Of a DNA stretch of 64,000 nt, positions 37,701 to 44,463 are shown in pieces (the first letter of the stretch is position 1; every line of letters starts with the position of its first letter). This DNA is from JBEBVQ01 sp964527735 (GTDB lineage Bacteria; Bacteroidota; Bacteroidia; Chitinophagales; Chitinophagaceae). A model generated the notes under the pieces. The model was not told where the DNA came from. It did not search any database and was given only the letters and a program-made list of their open reading frames with translations. The stretch covers positions 1 to 64,000 of the forward strand of contig CAZGPG010000011.1 in assembly GCA_964527735.1 (NCBI GenBank). Reading direction: 5' to 3'. Made by a program: the position numbers and the translations under genes.

Positions 37701-38108
37701 TTCTCCAGCACTTCATTTACAGAAGTTTTAATGCGGAGCTTGCCGTTTGCTGTAAGTTGTGGTATGACGCCATCAAATAATAAGGCAATCTGCCCCGGAT
37801 CAGTTCCCGCTGCAACGACCAGGTCATACTTAAGTATTTTTGATCCACTGCTGTAGACTTTAAGGTCAACGCCATTATAAATACCCTGAACAAAAACATC
37901 ACGAAACAACCTGACATTCCCGGCCCAACGTGCGGGATCATTCCCGATAAAGTAGTTGTGATAATAGCTCAGTGGATTTTCTTTCCGGACGACCGGTTTA
38001 GGCGCCGCGTTTTCAAAACGCACCCGGTACGCATGCTGCCGGATTGGGGGGGCTTCAGCAGAAGTATGTCCATGCCATTTGTTTAAATCTTCCGTATTAA
38101 TAAAGTTG
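34775..38108 (-). pseudogene. Main part of an adhesin gene split by an IS1595-family element
   Basis: Downstream 95% of a T9SS adhesin. Visible are propeller-type repeats (DLIFATFSGSNGSG, FVGGSSRES-like, SYFGGSGRDGG), Calx-beta and Ig-like segments, and a type B sorting domain (FSPNGDGLNDHFKI, FNRFGQLVFD, GDVTLIR). The GTG at 38023 is not a natural start: reading upstream from it, codons continue (RQHAYRVRFENA) into the 8-bp target duplication at 38101-38108. Joining this to 41729-41545 gives an open frame of exactly 1173 codons, so the gene was intact before insertion. What is left lacks a signal peptide and is presumably not exported. Confidence 0.92.
38101..38108. repeat. Target site duplication, left copy
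   Basis: TAAAGTTG directly abuts the left inverted repeat and is identical to 41537-41544. Eight bases is the size known for IS1595-family insertions. Confidence 0.93.
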
Positions 38109-38136
38109 GGTAACTATATACAAGTTTACACAAAAA
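38109..38136 (+). repeat. Left terminal inverted repeat
   Basis: 28 bases, identical to the reverse complement of 41509-41536; starts GGTAAC. Confidence 0.95.
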
Positions 38137-38138
38137 GA

Positions 38139-38170
38139 TTTGGTTTTTGTGTAAATAAATACTATCTTTG
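38139..38170 (+). promoter_or_regulatory. Transposase promoter
   Basis: TTTG (38139-38142), a 20-base spacer and TATCTTTG (38163-38170) match the host Bacteroidota promoter. It sits just inside the left end; AGAGG at 38183-38187 is the ribosome-binding site for the ATG at 38192. Confidence 0.8.
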
Positions 38171-38191
38171 AAATATCAAAGCAGAGGTAGT

Positions 38192-39133
38192 ATGATAAAC
38201 ACAGAATTCAAATCAATAATCGAACTGATAAAGGCTTTCCCTGATGAGCAAACCTGCATCAATCATTTAGAGCAATTACGTTGGAACGGATATGTAGTTT
38301 CTCCGTTTGATCCCACATCAAAGGTATATAAATGTGCCGGGAATAAATACCGTTGCAAGAATACCAGCAAGTACTTTAATGTACGTACAAACACCCTGTT
38401 TGATAACACCAAAGTGCCACTGCAAAAGTGGTTCATGGCAATATACCTCATCACTGCTCATAAAAAGGGCATATCTTCATTGCAATTAGGCCGCGATATT
38501 GACGTAACCCAGAAAACAGCGTGGTTCATGAATCATCGTATCCGTAATTGCTTTGGCTTGAATAACGAAAATGATGGCGGTGATGAAAAGATCGGCGGTG
38601 AAGGCGTTATGATTGAAGTAGATGAAACCTATGCCGGTGGGAAGGTGAAGAACATGAACAATAAGAAACGCAAGGAGATCAAAGAAGGTAAGCGCGGGAA
38701 AAATGATAACAAAACCGGTATCATGGGGTACGTTGAACGAGGTGGTAAACTTCGTTTTGAAGTCATAAAGAAGGGAGATAGCGTTAAAGACATGGTACAG
38801 GATCATGTAGATAGCGGATCTGTTTTAATGACCGATTCAGCCACCGTATATACCAACGTGGGTAAAATATTCTCTTTGCACGGCGTAGTTGATCACAGCA
38901 AGGGAGAATATGTAAACGGGGTGTTTCATACCAATACCGCCGAAGGTGCATTTTCTTTACTGGATCGTATGATCATAGGTATATATCACTACGCATCACC
39001 GAAGCACATGCAGAAATACGTGAATGAAGCTGCATTCCGTTATAACAGCCGTCAAATTTCTGATAGTTCACGCTTTAATCTTCTGCTGAAAAATAGCGCC
39101 AACCGTTTAACTTATAAAAACCTGATAAAATGA
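38192..39133 (+). CDS. IS1595-family DDE transposase
   Basis: Transposase of 313 residues. The ATG at 38192 is preferred to the upstream TTG because it has a ribosome-binding site and follows the promoter. The N-terminal zinc-ribbon region (about 20-60) keeps KYRCKNTSKYFNVRTNTLF and KWFMAIYLITAHKKGISSLQ. However, the first Cys pair of the family's CPxC knuckle is replaced by SPFD, so metal binding may be altered. The DDE domain shows EVDETYAGGK (first Asp), VLMTDSATVYTNV (second Asp) and HTNTAEGAFSLL (Glu region). All else looks functional. Its stop overlaps the start of the P63C gene by 4 bases (ATGA). Confidence 0.94.
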   Translation: MINTEFKSIIELIKAFPDEQTCINHLEQLRWNGYVVSPFDPTSKVYKCAGNKYRCKNTSKYFNVRTNTLFDNTKVPLQKWFMAIYLITAHKKGISSLQLGRDIDVTQKTAWFMNHRIRNCFGLNNENDGGDEKIGGEGVMIEVDETYAGGKVKNMNNKKRKEIKEGKRGKNDNKTGIMGYVERGGKLRFEVIKKGDSVKDMVQDHVDSGSVLMTDSATVYTNVGKIFSLHGVVDHSKGEYVNGVFHTNTAEGAFSLLDRMIIGIYHYASPKHMQKYVNEAAFRYNSRQISDSSRFNLLLKNSANRLTYKNLIK

Positions 39134-40092
39134 GCAAACAAGTAATACATGAAGGAGAAATAGTTTTAGGCGACACTGTGATCCCGTGCTATGTTTTAGA
39201 GGACGGCACACGTGTTTTATCAGGCCGCGCTATGCAATCTGCTCTAAAAATGGTAGATGAATCTGATGATGGCAAGCAGACATCCGGGGCCAGGTTAGCC
39301 CGATATTTAGAGCAAAAAACTCTTAAATCATTCATTTACAAGGACAAAGAGCCGGGCCACTATACACCTATTATTTGTTATAAGGGGGATCAAAAAATAA
39401 ATGGTTATGAAGCTACTATACTGGCAGATATATGCGATGGATTCTTAGAGGCGAGGAATCAGATTGAACTATCTACACGGCAAAAAATAATTGCAGATCA
39501 ATGCGAAATATTAATTCGTGGGTTTGCTCGTATAGGTATTGTGGCGCTGGTTGATGAGGCTACCGGATATCAGTACAATCGTGAGCGCTTCGAGCTGCAA
39601 AAAATACTCTCAGCATACATTTCAGAAGAGATCGTAAAATGGCAATTGACATTTACGGATGATTTTTACAAAGAGGTCTATCGTCTTTGGGGATTACCGT
39701 TCATTCCAAAATACATAAAAAATAAGCCTTCGTTTATAGGCAAGCTCACTACTAAGTATGTATATGATCTTCTACCCGAAGGTGTTATTGAAAAGATAAA
39801 AGAGAAAACAGGGAAAACAGACAAGGGTAACTGGAGGTATAAATGGCATCAATCACTAACCCCGGAAATAGGTAGGGAACATTTAAAGAAGCAAATTATT
39901 GAGATCACTACACTTATGTCAATATCTCAATCCAAAGAGCAATTTAATTCTATTTTTGAGCAGAAATACCATAAAAAACCAGCCCAACTTGAATTAGAAT
40001 TTAGAGAGGAGCCGCCGCGATTGTCGCCATTCGACCAAAAACTAAAAACAGCCCTTGACTATAACCCTAAAGAAAATAAAGGAGAAAAATAA
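39130..40092 (+). CDS. P63C-domain protein, translationally coupled to the transposase
   Basis: Protein of 320 residues. The C-terminal half (about 150-280) has the P63C pattern: DEATGYQYNRERFELQKILS, then DDFYKEVYRLWGLPF, IGKLTTKYVYDLLPEGV and a KWHQSLTPEIGREHL segment. The N-terminal part (VIPCYVLEDGTRVLSGRAM) resembles the phage-antirepressor-like front end often found with P63C. P63C proteins occur in phages, plasmids and mobile islands; their biochemical role is not established. ATGA overlap with the transposase gene implies coupled translation and a possible accessory role in transposition or its control. AT-rich compared with neighbours outside the element. Confidence 0.82.
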   Translation: MSKQVIHEGEIVLGDTVIPCYVLEDGTRVLSGRAMQSALKMVDESDDGKQTSGARLARYLEQKTLKSFIYKDKEPGHYTPIICYKGDQKINGYEATILADICDGFLEARNQIELSTRQKIIADQCEILIRGFARIGIVALVDEATGYQYNRERFELQKILSAYISEEIVKWQLTFTDDFYKEVYRLWGLPFIPKYIKNKPSFIGKLTTKYVYDLLPEGVIEKIKEKTGKTDKGNWRYKWHQSLTPEIGREHLKKQIIEITTLMSISQSKEQFNSIFEQKYHKKPAQLELEFREEPPRLSPFDQKLKTALDYNPKENKGEK

Positions 40093-40102
40093 AGGGGATT
40101 GT

Positions 40103-40110
40103 TATATTTG
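40103..40110 (+). promoter_or_regulatory. Possible -7 element before the structured segment
   Basis: TATATTTG fits TAnnTTTG and lies 11 bases after the P63C stop, just upstream of the long hairpin. No convincing -33 TTTG is present at 19-20 bases. Confidence 0.35.
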
Positions 40111-40120
40111 CCCTGTAAGA

Positions 40121-40253
40121 ATGTAGTATCGTTACATATAGTTGCTGCTTCAAATAACCACAATAGCAGACTAACGCAACGTATGGATATGATACGCCGT
40201 AATGGCGTAGCTGTATCTATTGCGTTAGTGGGATGTGGTTATCCCGGAGCAGC
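40121..40253 (+). ncRNA. Candidate structured RNA or leader inside the element
   Basis: A small hairpin ATGTA/TACAT (40121-40137) precedes a long branched stem made of colinear paired blocks: GCTGCT 40144-40149 with AGCAGC 40248-40253; ATAACCACA 40154-40162 with TGTGGTTAT 40234-40242; ACTAACGCAA 40170-40179 with TTGCGTTAGT 40220-40229; GATA 40186-40189 with TATC 40214-40217; and an apical TACGCC/GGCGTA (40193-40209) with loop GTAAT. Asymmetric internal loops separate the blocks, unlike a terminator. It may be an ncRNA, a leader of the lipoprotein gene or a recombination site. Family not recognised. Confidence 0.5.
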
Positions 40254-40303
40254 ATTAGAGTTTCGGCTACGCTATTTTTTTAACGCTCCAAAAAACCACA
40301 AGA

Positions 40304-40723
40304 ATGAAGCACACAGCTATTGCGCTGCTGATCCTCTTTGCAGCCTGTTCAAAAAATCCCGACAATCCACAGCCGCCAGGTACGCCACCACCTGCACAAA
40401 CAGATGAACGCGTTTGCTTCTCCTGTTATTTTCAAGTAGACACTACGATAAGAAGTACCGATAACAATGGGAACCCAAAAACAAATTGGGGAATTGTTGA
40501 GGTGAAATTTGAAGTAGAAAGACCAAGCTATCACAGTGACATACGTGAAATTTGCTATAATAAATTACAAGCAGATTATCCGCAATACTATCAGTATCGG
40601 TACGATAGCGTAAATCTATATGGAATTCAATGGCATAAGGGTATACAGCATGAGGTGGAAATGCCATGTGATTATAAGTCTATGAAAAAGTGGATGGAAC
40701 TGGTAGATAAATATGAAGGTTAA
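40304..40723 (+). CDS. Predicted lipoprotein carried by the element, unknown function
   Basis: Protein of 139 residues with a short lipoprotein signal MKHTAIALLILFAAC (lipobox cysteine at 15), then a Pro-rich linker (NPQPPGTPPPAQ) and a small globular part with two Cys (CFSCYFQVDTT) and several Tyr. It should be anchored in an envelope membrane. No family is recognised. It is part of the transposon cargo, preceded by the structured segment and followed by the 73-residue membrane protein. Confidence 0.65.
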   Translation: MKHTAIALLILFAACSKNPDNPQPPGTPPPAQTDERVCFSCYFQVDTTIRSTDNNGNPKTNWGIVEVKFEVERPSYHSDIREICYNKLQADYPQYYQYRYDSVNLYGIQWHKGIQHEVEMPCDYKSMKKWMELVDKYEG

Positions 40724-40780
40724 TCTAAAATATCAAAATCATTAAAGCAATATCAACCAAAATACCATAAAAAAATAACC

Positions 40781-41002
40781 ATGACAGATTTACAAAGAGG
40801 CGAATGGTTCATTAATCTTATAGGGTCAGGCGTAGGATTTCTTATTGGTGTATTCATTACCCGTTGGATATTTGGAATCCCTGAATTGGTTAAAAACCAA
40901 AGAAGTTTACTAAAGGGCATGCAAATACAGGTAAAGTTGCTAAAAATAATTGCAGAGAAGTCCGGAGCCACGCCGGAAGAAATAGAAAAAGCAACAAAAT
41001 AA
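40781..41002 (+). CDS. Small single-span membrane protein carried by the element
   Basis: Protein of 73 residues: polar start MTDLQRGEWFIN, a membrane span (LIGSGVGFLIGVFITRWIFG, about 13-32) and an amphipathic Lys-rich tail (SLLKGMQIQVKLLKIIAEKSG). Function unknown; size and charge would fit a holin-like or accessory membrane peptide, but nothing proves this. It ends directly in an intrinsic terminator. Confidence 0.6.
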   Translation: MTDLQRGEWFINLIGSGVGFLIGVFITRWIFGIPELVKNQRSLLKGMQIQVKLLKIIAEKSGATPEEIEKATK

Positions 41003-41031
41003 AAACAGCCCCAGTATATGGGGCTGTTTTT
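41001..41031 (+). terminator. Intrinsic terminator of the cargo operon
   Basis: Perfect 12-bp stem AAAAACAGCCCC / GGGGCTGTTTTT with a 7-base loop, overlapping the stop codon of the 73-residue gene. Confidence 0.88.
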
Positions 41032-41179
41032 ATTTAAATACGTATATTTGCCTTATTCCGGACTGGTTATACATCTCACCTTACTACCAGTCCATGACCA
41101 ATCAAAAAGTATAGCACAAATATACTAATTATGCCTTACTTTAAAAATTCAGATATGAATTCAGATGGGGGAAACATAT

Positions 41180-41443
41180 CTAATTGTTCATCTCAGGATT
41201 CCCCGGCCACTTCAGCAACCCCTCGTATATTTGGAGGCAAATTTTATGAAATTCTAAATGATTGGGTGCAGGAAATCCATTCTGATGTAGACCTTTCACA
41301 AGATGTTCAATCCTGGAGAGAAACGCAACCGGGAAGGGAAAATCGTGATTCAACCGCTCATCAATGAAGGAGTGCATTATTTGTGCACATCGTAAAAAAT
41401 CAGATTTTTCATAGTGGTGCTTGAAATCTTCAAACGGAAGCAT
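41180..41443 (-). CDS. Possible 87-residue protein on the opposite strand of the element
   Basis: The minus-strand frame MLPFEDFKHHYEKSDFLRCA continues as a helix-rich, balanced sequence of 87 residues. It looks more protein-like than the overlapping plus-strand frame at 41131-41367, which is Ser/Asn/Gln-rich. No recognised domain and no strong ribosome-binding site. It is the only cargo gene pointing toward the transposase end. Confidence 0.42.
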   Translation of the reverse strand: MLPFEDFKHHYEKSDFLRCAQIMHSFIDERLNHDFPFPVAFLSRIEHLVKGLHQNGFPAPNHLEFHKICLQIYEGLLKWPGNPEMNN

Positions 41444-41478
41444 AACATTACATTTATTGGTGGAACAACAAATGTAAT

Positions 41479-41509
41479 AAATAAGCCGGGTGATTTGCCC
41501 GGCTTATTT
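41479..41509. terminator. Bidirectional terminator at the right end of the element
   Basis: Perfect 12-bp stem AAATAAGCCGGG / CCCGGCTTATTT with a 7-base loop, T-rich on both strands, directly abutting the right inverted repeat. It would isolate the element from host transcription. Confidence 0.88.
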
Positions 41510-41536
41510 TTTTGTGTAAACTTGTATATAGTTACC
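41509..41536 (-). repeat. Right terminal inverted repeat
   Basis: 28 bases, the exact reverse complement of 38109-38136. Confidence 0.95.
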
Positions 41537-41544
41537 TAAAGTTG
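41537..41544. repeat. Target site duplication, right copy
   Basis: TAAAGTTG, identical to 38101-38108. Confidence 0.93.
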
Positions 41545-41729
41545 TACAGAAATCCATTTTGGGTAATATACATATGGCCACCCGGAACTTCTGCCCGGAA
41601 CAATACTTCCGCATGCCACTGGCCTTTGTTCTCTGCAAAATCAACAGTCCTGATTTTTTTATGAGCCTCTGCTGCAGCAGGTACGAACAGAAGCCAGGAA
41701 AGAATAACAGATGTAAATATTTTGTGCAT
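41537..41729 (-). pseudogene. 5' end of the adhesin gene split by the element
   Basis: Start of the disrupted adhesin: signal peptide MHKIFTSVILSWLLFVPAAA, then FAENKGQWHAEVLFRAEVPG and ITQNGFLYNF, the N-terminal domain typical of these propeller adhesins. The frame meets a stop (TAA) two codons into the element. Without the element it continues as FINTEDLNKW into the 34775-38108 part. Confidence 0.9.
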
Positions 41730-41847
41730 AATGGTGCGTCGGGTTAATAGTATATAATTCGCCGGTTGGAAGGATAAAAGAATGCCCGGTTTTTACAATG
41801 ATTGTATTTTCCGGACATCCTTTCACGTAAAACGCTTTATTGTGGTA

Positions 41848-44265
41848 TTACTTTATAAATTTAATCACTTCTGTAAGATGATCGTTACTTACCTCTACAA
41901 AATAGACGCCCGGATTTAGTTTTTCAATGTTTAACCGGGCAGTCCGGTTATTAATTGTAGTATGGGCCGGAATTGTCTGACCGGAGATGCTTAAAATCCG
42001 GATCTGCGTATTTGACAGATCTCCGGACGCAGTTAGCGTAATGAAATCTGAGGCAGGATTAGGGTGTAATTTTATGGATACTCCCTTTTTTATATCATTC
42101 ACCTTGTCCGTCTCCAATGTTACAGTAACACATTCAGACGTATCGCTGCATCCGTTATCGCTGACTATTACGGCATACCGGCCCGTTTCGGTAACTTCAT
42201 ACTCCTGGTCGGTTGCATCGGGTATCGTGATGCCGGCATCACAATCCAGCCATTGCCATTCAGATCCCGTAGTGGCGGTAAGCAGGTTGCCATTTTTTGT
42301 AAGTGCTGCCTCCGGAGCCTGGTTAATCGAAAGGTTCAGCACGATGGTGCTGTCGCATTCCGTCTGGTTGGTAAAGGTCACCAGGAATACACCGGATTGT
42401 TTATAGATCAATGTATCATTCAATACAAAGCTATCGCAGGCACTGACTGTGAGTGCGCCCGCATGGCTCGTGCCGATCGTGAGATCATAGGTGATCGAGC
42501 TGTCACATTGGTTGACTGTCTGGTAATGCTGTACATAGGTGCCGGAAGTGTAATAGGCGACTCCGTTAAATGTTGCCGAATCACAATAATGCCCGCTGAC
42601 AACGGGGTTATTGGTGGAATTATGAATGATCAGGTTTAAGATGGTAATGCTGTCGCAGGTGGGTATCCTACCGGCAAAAGTATCTTTGTATATGCCAGTC
42701 TGTGTATATGTTTTCCCGTTGAAAGTAAAACTATCACAGGTTTCTTCGTTAAATTCCTTGTACACGGCGCAGTCCAGTTGGAGCTTGAGCAAAAAAGCCG
42801 AGCCGCCATTAACTCCCGTAAGCTCATATATGCCGGTTCCGGGATTGAAATCCACCTCTTTCCGGAACTGGCCAACGACATACATGGTACTGGTCTCGTC
42901 CAGTTCAATATCATTGGCAATATCTACTTCTGTATTCCCCATAGATTCTCCCCATAAATAGTTGCCGTCCGTATCAAGCTTAAGTATGAATATATCGCGG
43001 CTGTTGTTGACTCCCTGAACGATCTTGGTTGCGACAGGATCCGGATCAAGGTCTACGGATGTTTCAAAATATCCCGTAACGTAGACATTTCCTGCGATGT
43101 CAACTTGCACAGCCTTACCGAGATCATTTCCCGATCCTGCAATCTGATGGGCCCAAAGGAAATTGCCGGCAGGATCGAGCTTAGCTATATATCCATCTGT
43201 ATTGCCTTTCCCGGCGTATTTTATTGTAGCGTTCGCCCGGGTTCCGAAAAACACGCTGTCCCGGTAAACGCCTGTTACATATACATTGCCTACTGCATCT
43301 ATTGCAACGTAATTGACCTGGTCGGGATTATTGTTTGTCCCGCCTATATTCTTAGTCCATGAATGATTGCCGGCTGTGTCGAATTTACTGATAAACCCGT
43401 TTCCCTGGTGAATGGATTGTACGTTATAAATGCCGGGGCCCGGGTCAAAATCCACTGTGCCTGAAAAAGATCCGGTAAAATATAAGTTTCCTTTTCCGTC
43501 CAGTTTGATGCAGTTGCCAAATTCTCCTGTCGCGGATGACCCCATTTTTTTACTCCAGACATGATTGAAGGACGGCGTCAGCTTGCTGATGTAGATATCC
43601 TGTGAGTTGCTCCCGGTAGCCGTCATGTTAAATGTACCCGGTCCGGGATCAAAATCCACTGTTTCTGTAAAATTGCCTGTGTGATATATATATCCGGCAT
43701 CATCTACCGCAATAGCCATGCCCTGTTGGCCGTTGGCGGCTCCGATCCTGACGGCATTTACATATTCTCCGTTCTTATTGTACTTTGCAATGAAAATATC
43801 TGCATTGTCGGCAGTCAGGATCCGTGTTCCCGTACCGGGATCAAAATCTACGTCTCCGAAAAAGAACGTACCTATCAGATAAATATTTCCTGCAGCGTCT
43901 GTTGTGACATCACCTGCAACATCACCAAAATTATTTCCTATTTTGAAGCCCCATTTAAAATCGCCGTTAGAGTCTATTTTAGAAACGAAGATATCGTTTT
44001 GTCCGGCGCTCGTAAGATTCAATGTGCCGCTTCCGGGGTTTATGTCAATAGCGCCTTGAAAATGTCCGACAGTGATTACATTTTTTTCGTTGTCTACAGC
44101 TGTTGCTATACACACTGTAGGGGTTGTGGCTGTAGTAGTGGTAGCTCCCCAGCTGCGCGCCCATTCAAATTTCTGGGCCTGGGTCTGGTATGCGCCTGCA
44201 AGTAAAAGCAGCCCCAATCCCATCTGTACCACAGATATAAAACATGTAGATTTGAATAATTTCAT
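41848..44265 (-). CDS. T9SS type A beta-propeller surface protein
   Basis: Secreted protein of 805 residues. Signal peptide ends near YQTQAQ. Seven or more propeller-type repeats (about 30-500) carry VDFDPGPGTFN and DAAGNIYLIG signatures. Cys-containing SBP-like repeats (CDSFTFNGKTYTQTGIY and variants) and an Ig-like segment follow. The C-terminal type A sorting domain (IKLHPNPASDFITLTA, NPGVYFVEVSN) ends in VIKFIK. Closely related in plan to the gene at 61925. It is divergent from the kinase A operon, with a dyad between them. Confidence 0.92.
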   Translation of the reverse strand: MKLFKSTCFISVVQMGLGLLLLAGAYQTQAQKFEWARSWGATTTTATTPTVCIATAVDNEKNVITVGHFQGAIDINPGSGTLNLTSAGQNDIFVSKIDSNGDFKWGFKIGNNFGDVAGDVTTDAAGNIYLIGTFFFGDVDFDPGTGTRILTADNADIFIAKYNKNGEYVNAVRIGAANGQQGMAIAVDDAGYIYHTGNFTETVDFDPGPGTFNMTATGSNSQDIYISKLTPSFNHVWSKKMGSSATGEFGNCIKLDGKGNLYFTGSFSGTVDFDPGPGIYNVQSIHQGNGFISKFDTAGNHSWTKNIGGTNNNPDQVNYVAIDAVGNVYVTGVYRDSVFFGTRANATIKYAGKGNTDGYIAKLDPAGNFLWAHQIAGSGNDLGKAVQVDIAGNVYVTGYFETSVDLDPDPVATKIVQGVNNSRDIFILKLDTDGNYLWGESMGNTEVDIANDIELDETSTMYVVGQFRKEVDFNPGTGIYELTGVNGGSAFLLKLQLDCAVYKEFNEETCDSFTFNGKTYTQTGIYKDTFAGRIPTCDSITILNLIIHNSTNNPVVSGHYCDSATFNGVAYYTSGTYVQHYQTVNQCDSSITYDLTIGTSHAGALTVSACDSFVLNDTLIYKQSGVFLVTFTNQTECDSTIVLNLSINQAPEAALTKNGNLLTATTGSEWQWLDCDAGITIPDATDQEYEVTETGRYAVIVSDNGCSDTSECVTVTLETDKVNDIKKGVSIKLHPNPASDFITLTASGDLSNTQIRILSISGQTIPAHTTINNRTARLNIEKLNPGVYFVEVSNDHLTEVIKFIK

Positions 44266-44385
44266 TAGAGTCTGATTTAGGATGATAAAAAGTAGCGTAA
44301 AGAGGTGGGTTTAATATTGAGCTCGATATTAGGGCCTCCCCTGTATTTACAAAAGTATTTTTGTTCCCGATACGATCCTATGCGG

Positions 44386-44418
44386 GTTTACCCTACACTT
44401 TCAAAATACAGGGTAAAC
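44386..44418. promoter_or_regulatory. Dyad in a divergent promoter region
   Basis: GTTTACCCT (44386-44394) and AGGGTAAAC (44410-44418) form a perfect 9-bp dyad with a 15-base spacer, between the divergent adhesin (start 44265) and kinase A (start 44464). It could be an operator; it has no T run. Confidence 0.4.
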
Positions 44419-44463
44419 ACCCGGTTTTTCCATCTGTTGTCTATGTTATATTTGCCGTACAGC

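Larger units (their letters stand above)
38109..41536 (+). mobile_element. IS1595-family transposon with cargo genes (3,428 bp)
   Basis: Bounded by perfect 28-bp terminal inverted repeats starting GGTAACTATATACAAGTTTA (38109-38136 and, reversed, 41509-41536) and flanked by the duplication TAAAGTTG. Contents in order: transposase promoter, IS1595-type transposase, overlapping P63C-domain gene, a structured non-coding segment, a lipoprotein gene, a small membrane protein, terminator, a possible gene on the other strand and a second terminator just inside the right end. Ordinary IS1595 elements are about 0.7-1.1 kb, so over 2 kb is passenger DNA. Perfect repeats and an exact duplication point to recent insertion. 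Confidence 0.95.

Noticed and set aside
34775..38023. GTG at 38023 as the true start of the adhesin
   Set aside because: Codons continue upstream without a stop to the element, there is no signal peptide at the GTG, and joining to 41729-41545 gives an exact open frame.
40144..40253. Integron attC site
   Set aside because: CTAAC/GTTAG core words are present, but the R'' and R' boxes do not match the RYYYAAC/GTTRRRY consensus, and no integron integrase is in the window.
40099..40407. Plus-strand frame of 102 codons across the structured segment
   Set aside because: It runs through the long inverted repeat and overlaps the lipoprotein gene, so it is more likely read by chance.
41131..41367. 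Plus-strand frame of 78 codons inside the element
   Set aside because: Composition is Ser/Asn/Gln-rich with no domain and it overlaps a more protein-like minus-strand frame; a TATATTTG at 41043 keeps it possible but unsupported.
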